NCBI GenBank assembly: GCA_016124425.1
Contig: WGNT01000071.1
Location: 1 to 59,971 of the forward strand
Length of the DNA: 59,971 bases
From: Cytophagales bacterium
GTDB taxonomy: Bacteria > Bacteroidota > Bacteroidia > Cytophagales > Cyclobacteriaceae
Direction of reading: 5' to 3'
This document shows, in pieces, positions 52,932-59,971 of the stretch (its first letter is position 1; every line of letters starts with the position of its first letter). The notes below the pieces were generated by a model. That model was not told the DNA's origin. It searched no databases and was given only the letters and a program-made list of their open reading frames with translations. A program made the translations under genes and the position numbers.

Positions 52932-53101
52932 ATCAAAAAAGCGCGAAGAACTTATTACGGTAGAGCACATAATTGTGGGATGAAGTCAATGGTTAAGGGC
53001 GGAATATGCGTTGCGCAAAAAAATTACCCGGCAATCGGGCCAGGGTATTGAATACATCGTGGAGAATCATGACTTAAATAAAAAACTAAAAAACATAAAA
53101 G

Positions 53102-54106
53102 ATGGAAAAGACACATCCGCGGATAGGTTTTGCGGGATTAGGATGGATAGGTCTGAAAAGGTTACAACCGCTGGTTCATAGTGGATGGGACGGGGATCTG
53201 GTGTTTTTCGATCCAGATCCACAGGCAGTGGCCCACACAAAATCTGCATTCCCAAAGGCCAAAAATGTAGCCAGTTTTGAAGAACTACTTAACCATCCCC
53301 TTGATGGGGTGGTCATAGCTTCGCCAAGCGCTCTTCACGCACCGCAGACCGAAGCCGCCCTTCGTAAAGCCTTCTCAGTCTTCTGTCAAAAGCCACTCGC
53401 TAGAAATGCAGATGAGACCGCTAAGCTCGTAGCGCTTGCGGCCGATAAAAACCTTTCTCTTGTAGTAGACTATTCCTATCGGCTTACCGAAGGGATCCAA
53501 CAGATAAAATCGGTGCTTGACAGGAAGCAGATTGGCGACATATACGCCGTCGAAGCGGTATTTCATAATGCCTACGGACCAGATAAACCTTGGTATTATA
53601 ACCGAAACCTCTCTGGTGGAGGATGTCTTATGGACTTGGGGTCACATTTGGTAGACATGTTGACCTACCTGTTCGATACCGGAGAGATCTCTGTCAAATT
53701 CGCCAATCTTCTCTCGAAAGGAAGGCAGACTACGGATGAAGATACTGTTGAGGATTTTGCGGAAGCCCAACTTATGACGGCTAGCAATATAAGCATTCGG
53801 CTTGCCTGTAGCTGGAAACATGCGGTGGGCAAGGATGCCGCAATCTTCTTGAAAATCAATGGCACCAAAGGTGGGTTGGAATTTCAAAACATCAATGGTT
53901 CCTTCTACGACTTCAAGGCGGAAAAGTACGATCAAAACAAAACGGAAACCCTGTTTTCAGATCAAGATGATTGGGAAGGTCGGACCTTATGCAAATGGGT
54001 AGACAATATACGGCAGGGGAGGGGTTTTGACTCAGAAAGCTATGGCTTGGTCAAGTCCGCGGAAATTTTAGACGAAATCTACACATTTACAAGGGTAACG
54101 GTATGA
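53102..54106 (+). CDS. Gfo/Idh/MocA-family oxidoreductase
   Basis: 334 residues. The N-terminal Rossmann domain has RIGFAGLGWIGLKRLQPL (GLGWIG at 12-17) and the second conserved block VFCQKPLARNADET, which replaces the usual EKP with QKP. The C-terminal domain carries GGGCLMDLGSHLVDMLTYLF, the usual His segment. These enzymes oxidise or reduce sugars or related compounds using NAD(P). It overlaps the next gene by four bases (ATGA). Substrate unknown; the cluster suggests a sugar or sugar nucleotide. Confidence 0.88.
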   Translation: MEKTHPRIGFAGLGWIGLKRLQPLVHSGWDGDLVFFDPDPQAVAHTKSAFPKAKNVASFEELLNHPLDGVVIASPSALHAPQTEAALRKAFSVFCQKPLARNADETAKLVALAADKNLSLVVDYSYRLTEGIQQIKSVLDRKQIGDIYAVEAVFHNAYGPDKPWYYNRNLSGGGCLMDLGSHLVDMLTYLFDTGEISVKFANLLSKGRQTTDEDTVEDFAEAQLMTASNISIRLACSWKHAVGKDAAIFLKINGTKGGLEFQNINGSFYDFKAEKYDQNKTETLFSDQDDWEGRTLCKWVDNIRQGRGFDSESYGLVKSAEILDEIYTFTRVTV

Positions 54107-55203
54107 GACTAATCATGACAACAGATACAGTCGGTGGGGTATGGACGTATGCTACCGTGCTTTCAGCGTACCTGTCCGACGCGGGGATAGATGTGATTTT
54201 AGCGGTTATTGGCCCTTCTCTCACCCGGATTCAACGTACCGACATACATGGTTTGGAAAAGAAAGGCGTCGTGGTGCGGTATTACGAAGGCAAGCTGGAA
54301 TGGATGGACGATGCAGAGCCTGACGTTGTCGAAGAACGAAGGTGGTTTGCTGGGTTGGTAAAGGAATTCGAACCAGCTATCCTTCACTTCAACAATTATG
54401 GGCAGGTAGACGTCGACGCGGATATCCCTAAAGTACTCGTTGCCCACTCCTGTGTGGCAAGTTGGTGGCAAGCCGTCAAGCGTACTCCACTTCCTTCGCA
54501 GTATGATTTTTACGTGGAGCTGGTCACTAATGCGTTTAGGGTAGCGGATGTAGTCGTTTCTCCTACTTCGACTATAAGGGATATGTACCAACAGCTCTAC
54601 GGCGATCATCCTAACCATATCGTAGTACCAAATGGCATTCCTTTGAGACCTAGGATTCAGAACATTAGGAGAAAGCTCTTGTTTTCGGCAGGTAGACTTT
54701 GGGATGAAGGAAAGAATATTGCGCTACTTACCGCTGCATCAAAAAATATAGATACGGAAATATTTATTGCAGGAGAAAAAGACCCATCGATCCCTGAGTA
54801 CAAAAATGTGACTTTCCTAGGAGAGCTCACCAGGGATCAGGTTTCTAATTGGATGCGGATTGCAACTGCGTACGTCATGCCGGTAAAATATGAACCTTTC
54901 GGTCTGTCTTTTCTCGAAGCGGCTAGCTATGGCACACCGCTTATAGGCGGAGAGATTGACACGCTTCGTGAAATCTGGGGTGATGCCATGATTTATGTGG
55001 ATCCAGACGACAAGGATGCATTGGTAGCTGCCTGCAACTCATTAACTGGAAATGCGGAAATGCGAACAATGTATGGAAATCGAGCCTTTACACGGTCCCA
55101 GGATTTCTCCGTCGAGAATATGGGTAAGTGCTATAAAAAAGTATATGAATCAGTTTTAACCGCCTCTGTAAAATTAACGGACGGCACACTAAATAATTGT
55201 TAA
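54103..55203 (+). CDS. Glycosyltransferase family 4-type
   Basis: 366 residues, GT-B fold. MRLIMTTDTVGGVWTYATVL is a typical GT4 start. The C-terminal domain has LLFSAGRLWDEGKNIALLT, TEIFIAGEKDP, NVTFLGELTRDQVSNWM and ATAYVMPVKYEPFGLSFLEA, with the E-x7-E donor-binding motif starting at the Glu of YEPFG. No membrane segment or signal. The start overlaps the preceding stop as ATGA, and the next gene starts on the last base of this stop codon, so translation is coupled. Confidence 0.92.
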   Translation: MRLIMTTDTVGGVWTYATVLSAYLSDAGIDVILAVIGPSLTRIQRTDIHGLEKKGVVVRYYEGKLEWMDDAEPDVVEERRWFAGLVKEFEPAILHFNNYGQVDVDADIPKVLVAHSCVASWWQAVKRTPLPSQYDFYVELVTNAFRVADVVVSPTSTIRDMYQQLYGDHPNHIVVPNGIPLRPRIQNIRRKLLFSAGRLWDEGKNIALLTAASKNIDTEIFIAGEKDPSIPEYKNVTFLGELTRDQVSNWMRIATAYVMPVKYEPFGLSFLEAASYGTPLIGGEIDTLREIWGDAMIYVDPDDKDALVAACNSLTGNAEMRTMYGNRAFTRSQDFSVENMGKCYKKVYESVLTASVKLTDGTLNNC

Positions 55204-56348
55204 TGAAAATTTTACTGTTTTACCATTCCTTACTTTCTGATTGGAATCATGGCAACGCACATTTTCTCCGTGGCATTTATCATGCCCTACAAATGGTAGG
55301 GCATGATGTATCTGTTCTGGAACAAGAGGGAAATTGGAGCTTGACAAATCTTATGAAGGACAACGGGACTGCCGCAGTTCGTGATTTTCGAAACAGTTTT
55401 CCCAATCTTAGAACGAACTTCTATGGAAGCAATTTTGAGGAGCTCGACCAATACCTAAAGGACGCAGATTTGGTAATGGTTCATGAGTGGACTGACCCGA
55501 GTTTGGCCGAATGGCTGGGCGAACAAAAGCAAAAATATCGCTATGTACTTTTATTTCACGATACCCATCACCGCGCGGTATCTGACCCAGCTTCTATGGC
55601 ACAATTCAAGCTCTCGCAATACGATGGCGTCCTAGCTTTCGGGGAGTCCTTAAGGCAGGTTTATTTGAAAAACAACTGGCATCACACTAGCTGGACTTGG
55701 CATGAAGCGGCAGATACATCTCATTACTTCCCGATTTTGAATAGAGAAAAAACCGGCGACGTAGTGTGGATTGGTAACTGGGGAGACGACGAGCGGACTG
55801 AGGAGTTAGAAGAATATTTGATAGCACCTATCCGGAAGCTTAAGCTCAAAGCCACATTTTACGGGGTACGCTACCCCGATAAGGCCAAAAAGCTACTAAA
55901 AGATGCAGGAATTTCTTACGGGGGATACTTATCCACAAGCAAAGTTAGCGAAACATTTGCGCGCTACCGTGCGACGATTCATGTGCCAAGAAGATTCTAT
56001 ACACAATATTTACCAGGCATTCCGACGATAAGGCCATTTGAAGCATTGGCGTCAGGTATACCCCTGCTTTGCGCGCCATGGGATGATTCTGAAAATCTAT
56101 TTACTCCGGGTAAAGATTATCTTGTAGCGAATTCCGGCGATGAAATGACCCAGTTGCTGGATGACGTCTTGAATGAAAAGGGACTTGCAGAGCAGCTTAT
56201 TCAGCATGGCCGGCAGACGATTTTAGCTAAACATACGTGCTTCCACCGCGCGGAGGAACTGATTGCCGTCTACGAAGAAGTAAGGTCGACATATGGCGCA
56301 GGCAGGGAGATTTCAGATGCCTATAAGTCAGAAAATGAAAATAAATAG
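55203..56348 (+). CDS. CgeB-like glycosyltransferase 1
   Basis: 381 residues. KILLFYHSLLSDWNHGNAHF starts the N-terminal domain and EWTDPSLAEWLG is inside it. The C-terminal part has VVWIGNWGDDERTEELEEYL and the region TIRPFEALASGIPLLCAPWD, typical of the CgeB/Glyco_trans_1_2 family. CgeB is known from Bacillus spore outer layers. The ATG at 55203 overlaps the upstream stop by one base. Donor and acceptor unknown. First of three related genes. Confidence 0.85.
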   Translation: MKILLFYHSLLSDWNHGNAHFLRGIYHALQMVGHDVSVLEQEGNWSLTNLMKDNGTAAVRDFRNSFPNLRTNFYGSNFEELDQYLKDADLVMVHEWTDPSLAEWLGEQKQKYRYVLLFHDTHHRAVSDPASMAQFKLSQYDGVLAFGESLRQVYLKNNWHHTSWTWHEAADTSHYFPILNREKTGDVVWIGNWGDDERTEELEEYLIAPIRKLKLKATFYGVRYPDKAKKLLKDAGISYGGYLSTSKVSETFARYRATIHVPRRFYTQYLPGIPTIRPFEALASGIPLLCAPWDDSENLFTPGKDYLVANSGDEMTQLLDDVLNEKGLAEQLIQHGRQTILAKHTCFHRAEELIAVYEEVRSTYGAGREISDAYKSENENK

Positions 56349-56376
56349 ATCAGTTTGAAAATTGAGATAAAAACGA

Positions 56377-57462
56377 ATGAAGTCTAACGCAACGATAGCA
56401 TTCTTCGGAAGCAGCCTCGTAAGTACCTACTGGAATGGCGCCGCAACGTACTACCGTGGCATCTTAAAGGTACTCCATGATGAAGGATATTCCATTACAT
56501 TTTATGAACCGGATATATTAAAAAGGCAAGAGAACCGCGATATTGACGATCCGCACTACGCTAAGATTGTTGTTTACGAACCTGAAGAAAAAGCCTTACA
56601 AAGCTGCCTTGAGGATGCCCTTGACGCTGCCATTATTATAAAAGCATCCGGTGTGGGGATGTTTGATAGGGAGATAGAAGCCTTTATCCTTTCGAAAAGA
56701 AAAAAAGGCCAGCAAGTCTTTTTCTGGGATGTGGATGCCCCCGCGACATTAGAGCGACTCATTCAGGATGCCGAAGATTATTTTATTGACTTGGTACCAC
56801 AGTTTGACCATGTGCTTACCTACGGAGGGGGCAGACGGGTTCAGGATTTGTACGGCAGGTTCGGGGCAAAACGGGTTACACCCATTTACAATGCCTTTAG
56901 CCCGGAAACCCATTATCCTGTTGATCCGCAACCGAAGTTTGAGGTGGATTTGGCTTTTTTGGGCAATCGGCTACCGGATAGGGAACATCGCGTAGAAGCG
57001 TTTTTTTTCAAAGTAGCTAGGGCACTTCCCGATCGGACCTTTCTCCTAGGCGGCAGTGGATGGGATGACAAAGAGATGCCATCGAATGTTACCTACATTG
57101 GTCATGTATCCTCCAATGAACATAATGCCTTTAATTGCTCTCCATTGGCAATTTTAAACATCAGCAGAGACAGTATGGCGGAGTACGGCTATTCACCCGC
57201 CACACGGGTATTTGAAGCCGCAGGGGCCGGCGCATGTATTATCACAGATGCTTGGATGGGCGTTTCCTTCTTCTTTGAGCCAGAGGTAGAGATTCTGGTA
57301 GTAGCCAATACGGAGCAGCTTATACAGATGCTACGAGGGCTAGATCGAAAACGTGCCCAAGAGATCGGAAATGCAGCGTATGCCAAAGCGAAAGAATGCC
57401 ATGCTTATCACCACAGGGCGGAGGAGCTATTGCATATTTTTGACAAGAATAAACCGGTGTGA
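56377..57462 (+). CDS. CgeB-like glycosyltransferase 2
   Basis: 361 residues, related to its neighbours. The start MKSNATIAFFGSSLVSTYWN contains a FFGSSL turn. The middle has FEVDLAFLGNRLPDREHRVE. The C-terminal donor site is YSPATRVFEAAGAGACIITD and the region ends with AKECHAYHHRAEELLHIF, like the third copy. No signal or membrane segments. It follows gene 1 after 28 bases. Confidence 0.85.
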   Translation: MKSNATIAFFGSSLVSTYWNGAATYYRGILKVLHDEGYSITFYEPDILKRQENRDIDDPHYAKIVVYEPEEKALQSCLEDALDAAIIIKASGVGMFDREIEAFILSKRKKGQQVFFWDVDAPATLERLIQDAEDYFIDLVPQFDHVLTYGGGRRVQDLYGRFGAKRVTPIYNAFSPETHYPVDPQPKFEVDLAFLGNRLPDREHRVEAFFFKVARALPDRTFLLGGSGWDDKEMPSNVTYIGHVSSNEHNAFNCSPLAILNISRDSMAEYGYSPATRVFEAAGAGACIITDAWMGVSFFFEPEVEILVVANTEQLIQMLRGLDRKRAQEIGNAAYAKAKECHAYHHRAEELLHIFDKNKPV

Positions 57463-57463
57463 C

Positions 57464-57571
57464 ATGACACATGACGAGATCGGTTCGGACTGGGATTATC
57501 TTGCGACCAGTGCTGGCCATATAAAAACAATAGGAAATAGATGCTACTATACAGCTAAAAAACAACCATAG
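57464..57571 (+). CDS. Possible small ORF, 35 aa
   Basis: A 35-codon frame (MTHDEIGSDWDYLATSAGHI, then a Lys/Gln end) between the second and third CgeB-like genes, starting one base after the preceding stop. It has no family resemblance and may simply be non-coding spacer. The gap of 113 bases is the largest in the second half of the cluster, so I note it. Confidence 0.25.
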   Translation: MTHDEIGSDWDYLATSAGHIKTIGNRCYYTAKKQP

Positions 57572-57575
57572 ACAC

Positions 57576-58646
57576 ATGAAGATAGTTTTTATCGGACTTA
57601 CGATCAGCTCCTCCTGGGGTAATGGACATGCGACGACCTACAGGGCCTTACTCGAAGAATTATATAATTTGGGGCATGAGGTCCATTTTTTGGAACATGA
57701 TAAGCCGTATTATGCCAATGCAAGGGACATTTCTGAAGGCCTATCATACTCACTCTGCTTTTATTCTTCCATTGATGAGCTTGATGCCAATTACCGGCAG
57801 TTAATAAAAAACTGCGACCTGCTGGTAGTGGGCTCTTATGTCTCTCAAGGAACGGAGGTAATTGACTGGGCGTTGGCTACTGCGCAGAACAGCTTGGCCT
57901 TCTACGATATCGATACCCCCGTCACCTTGGACAAGCTCGCAAAATCAGAATATGAATACCTGAGGCCGGATCAAATTCCCGCATTTGATTTTTACCTTTC
58001 TTTTTCCGGGGGGCGGGCGCTTGAAATTCTTGAAGAAACATACAAAGCCAAGAGGGCGCTTCCGCTATATTGCGCGGTGAATCCAGCTGATTATCGTCCG
58101 CTAAACCTGCCGAAGGAATGGCTGCTTGGTTATTTAGGTACGTACTCAGAGGATCGGCAGAGCAACTTGAACATGTTGCTTCTTGACGTGGCCAGTCGAA
58201 TCGATAATAAGTCTTTTGTAGTAGCAGGACCAGGGTTTCCAGATAGGAACCTATGGTCAGAAAACGTACAGACAATCGAACACCTCCCACCAAACAGACA
58301 TGTTTGGTTCTACAATAGTCAGGTTGCAACCGTCAATGTGACAAGAGAAGCAATGCGGAAACTAGGACATTCCCCAAGTATTCGCTTATTTGAAGCAGCC
58401 GCTTGCGGGATCCCTATTTTCTCTGATGAATGGGAAGGGCTATCAGATTTTTTTGAAATCAACAAGGAAATCTTCGTTTGTAATTCCACAGATGAAGTGA
58501 TTCATTTACTTAATTCTGTATCGGCTGAAGAATTGCAACGTGTTGGTAATGCTGCCCGGAGGCGGATTCTACAAGAACATACGGCCGCTCATCGTGCACA
58601 GCAGCTGATAAACTACTACGCCGATTCCCCGCAAATCCAACATTAG
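57576..58646 (+). CDS. CgeB-like glycosyltransferase 3
   Basis: 356 residues with the same plan as copies 1 and 2. KIVFIGLTISSSWGNGHATT and YRALLEELYNLGHEV are at the start. The donor region is HSPSIRLFEAAACGIPIFSD, with EWEGLSDFFE. The end carries QEHTAAHRAQQLINYY. It is closest to copy 2 by eye. No export signal. It is the last gene before a strong terminator, so it closes the cluster. Confidence 0.85.
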   Translation: MKIVFIGLTISSSWGNGHATTYRALLEELYNLGHEVHFLEHDKPYYANARDISEGLSYSLCFYSSIDELDANYRQLIKNCDLLVVGSYVSQGTEVIDWALATAQNSLAFYDIDTPVTLDKLAKSEYEYLRPDQIPAFDFYLSFSGGRALEILEETYKAKRALPLYCAVNPADYRPLNLPKEWLLGYLGTYSEDRQSNLNMLLLDVASRIDNKSFVVAGPGFPDRNLWSENVQTIEHLPPNRHVWFYNSQVATVNVTREAMRKLGHSPSIRLFEAAACGIPIFSDEWEGLSDFFEINKEIFVCNSTDEVIHLLNSVSAEELQRVGNAARRRILQEHTAAHRAQQLINYYADSPQIQH

Positions 58647-58679
58647 TAATACCCATTCAATCCCGTGCTATGTTTTTGC

Positions 58680-58724
58680 ATTACTCCCCCGAGGTTGACC
58701 CAAGACTTGAATCGGGGGAGTAAT
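58680..58724. terminator. Strong hairpin ending the glycan cluster
   Basis: ATTACTCCCCCGA (58680-58692) and TCGGGGGAGTAAT (58712-58724) pair perfectly over 13 bases around a 19-base loop. There is no long T-run. Its position after the last gene supports a terminator role. Confidence 0.65.
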
Positions 58725-58924
58725 ATAAGTCTTACTTTTAGGATTCATTACCGGGTGTGAAGCGTTACAGGTTGGGGAAGTTTCATTCCATCAAAAGGAG
58801 CCCCTTTTTTTATGTACCGTTTCTTGTGGGGGATTGTACTGCGTAAACCAGTTTAGTATACAGATGGCCTGTTTTTGGTTTAGCACAAAGGGAAAAATCA
58901 TTGTTCAACCAAATCATAAAAAAC

Positions 58925-59152
58925 ATGGCGATTGTTAAAGTAGTAGAACTTATCGGAACATCTGAAAATGGAATTGAAGACGCGCTAAACAATGTAGTGG
59001 AAGAAGCTTCTAAAACAATGAAGCATATTGATTCCATCAATGTGGAAAATATAAAAGTACATGTCAAAGATGGAAAAATCACCTCTTATGGCGTAAACTG
59101 TAAGCTCTCCTTTCGTGTGGAAAGAGACAAAAAAGGTGAAGACGACAGGTGA
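58925..59152 (+). CDS. Dodecin, flavin-binding protein
   Basis: 75 residues of the dodecin family, small proteins that assemble as dodecamers and store riboflavin or FMN. MAIVKVVELIGTSENGIEDA at the start and KLSFRVERDKK near the end match the family; ITSYGVNCKLSF is the last strand. The start at 58925 is chosen because the dodecin fold begins with AIVKVVEL; the frame extends eight codons upstream from a TTG. Usual length is 65-75. It is alone in its own transcription unit. Confidence 0.9.
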   Translation: MAIVKVVELIGTSENGIEDALNNVVEEASKTMKHIDSINVENIKVHVKDGKITSYGVNCKLSFRVERDKKGEDDR

Positions 59153-59304
59153 GGAGTATGTTGAAGTGAAGTAGAAATGCATGTTCTCACGATGTAGTGA
59201 AATGAGACATTTCAGCACAGGTCATGATGGCTTATGTTTTTTTGTTCAACACCACCTGAATGATATTCGTAAATAACAACCTAAGACGCTTCACTACCCG
59301 CTAG

Positions 59305-59922
59305 TTATTGGGGTTGGTTGCGCTTTAATTGGTTATCAATGTTTTGTCGATTTCTATTATTCAGGCTATCTTCGAGTTGACGGGCGGTTGTTACCATTTC
59401 TACCCATGCAGCAGACATTCGCCGGTTCTCGGCCTCCTGCTGGGTCAGGTACCTAATATCTTCCTCAACCCCGGCGCTATTATTTTCCTCTACACGCAAG
59501 CGAAGCCATAAATCCCCTTCTCCAGCATAGTAGTAAGCAAGCTGATACCGGTTGTTTTCCGTTGTTTCCCAAGGTCCGTATACCACATCTGCACCTATAT
59601 CTCGCAAAGAGTCGTCCGCAACTGAAGCTTCCTCTAGGGTCAGCGATTGCTTTAGCAGTTCCCAATCCTGGTCGTCAAAATCTGTTATGGCGATTTTTAT
59701 TGCGTCTTCCGTGCTAGGCTGCCGTGAATCAGCAGTATCAGGAATTATCATTATTGAATCGGAAAGAAAAATGTCCTCCGCAGTTCGTGTCGGATCGTTG
59801 TCATAATTCCGTTGCATCGTGTCTATGTTCCCCAGATTCTCACATGAGCAGGAAGGAGCCACGATTGCGGTGAAGGCTACGATGATTGCTGGTGCAATGT
59901 TGGAAAGGTTTATATAGTTCAT
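59305..59922 (-). CDS. Lipoprotein, 205 aa
   Basis: Predicted lipoprotein with a hydrophobic signal AIIVAFTAIVAPSCSC; the lipobox is APSC or SCSC. The mature chain is acidic, rich in Asp, Glu and Thr (NYDNDPTRTAEDIFLSDSIM), with WELLKQSLTLEEASVADDSL and a Gln/Asn-rich end (NNRNRQNIDNQLKRNQPQ). No known domain is recognised. It lies near the end of the window, with the promoter just upstream. Confidence 0.65.
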   Translation of the reverse strand: MNYINLSNIAPAIIVAFTAIVAPSCSCENLGNIDTMQRNYDNDPTRTAEDIFLSDSIMIIPDTADSRQPSTEDAIKIAITDFDDQDWELLKQSLTLEEASVADDSLRDIGADVVYGPWETTENNRYQLAYYYAGEGDLWLRLRVEENNSAGVEEDIRYLTQQEAENRRMSAAWVEMVTTARQLEDSLNNRNRQNIDNQLKRNQPQ

Positions 59923-59971
59923 TTTTCTAAGCTGTTAGAGTCGTTTTAATTTACATTAGGCGTACTCAAAA

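Overview
The window looks like a chromosome segment from a member of the Bacteroidota, probably a Sphingobacteriales-type organism. The evidence is the style of the secreted proteins (short Sec or lipoprotein signals followed by a C-terminal beta-barrel ending in F), the GldJ/SusD-free but typical mix of DUF892, dodecin and CgeB-like glycosyltransferases, AT-rich upstream regions with few clear Shine-Dalgarno sites, and a Bacteroidota-type group II intron maturase. The genus cannot be fixed from the sequence alone.

Layout. 0.5-6.3 kb: a Tat-exported metallophosphoesterase, a DeoR/GlpR-type repressor and the glycerol operon glpD-glpK-glpF. 6.7-13.8 kb: minus-strand envelope genes (a PEGA-repeat protein, beta-barrel proteins, several lipoproteins), with one half of a diverged intergenic repeat pair at 11.44 kb and a very stable 47-base hairpin at 11.8 kb. 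13.6-16.6 kb: a frameshifted methyltransferase gene and a decayed group II intron riddled with at least nine copies of a palindromic repeat whose stem sequences covary. 16.6-24.7 kb: an AT-rich minus-strand accessory island made of cassette-like blocks separated by large imperfect palindromes: a secreted protein, a type III restriction-modification system (mod-res), and a DnaJ-domain/SMEK-domain pair that may be a defence module. 25.2-29.5 kb: a secreted barrel protein and an operon of an unknown 265-residue protein, a seven-helix membrane protein, a histidine kinase and a LuxR-type regulator, preceded by the second copy of the intergenic repeat.

29.8-38.2 kb is a set of housekeeping or stress genes: a luciferase-like flavin oxidoreductase, an MscS channel, a flavodoxin-fold reductase, a K+ channel-like protein, an SDR oxidoreductase, SurE and a YegS/DAG kinase-like lipid kinase. 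38.9-48.5 kb looks like a general stress region: an acidic nonapeptide-repeat protein, two stand-alone receiver proteins, an AraC-type regulator, a DUF892 (YciF-like) protein, a sigma-54 activator with a receiver domain, a second SDR, a small charged protein and a CinA-C-like protein. Several items are duplicated across 35-47 kb (two SDRs, two 76-79-residue membrane proteins, two receivers). Two minus-strand sites match the -24/-12 sigma-54 promoter pattern.

48.75-58.65 kb is one long plus-strand gene cluster for a glycan or glycoconjugate: an extended SDR, a glycoside hydrolase-like domain fused to a CDP-paratose-2-epimerase-like domain, an MDR dehydrogenase, a Gfo/Idh/MocA oxidoreductase, a GT4 glycosyltransferase and three CgeB-like glycosyltransferases. 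None carries an export signal or membrane segment, and there is no flippase or polymerase, so the product is probably made in the cytoplasm and is not classical O-antigen or capsule. The window ends with a dodecin and a lipoprotein.
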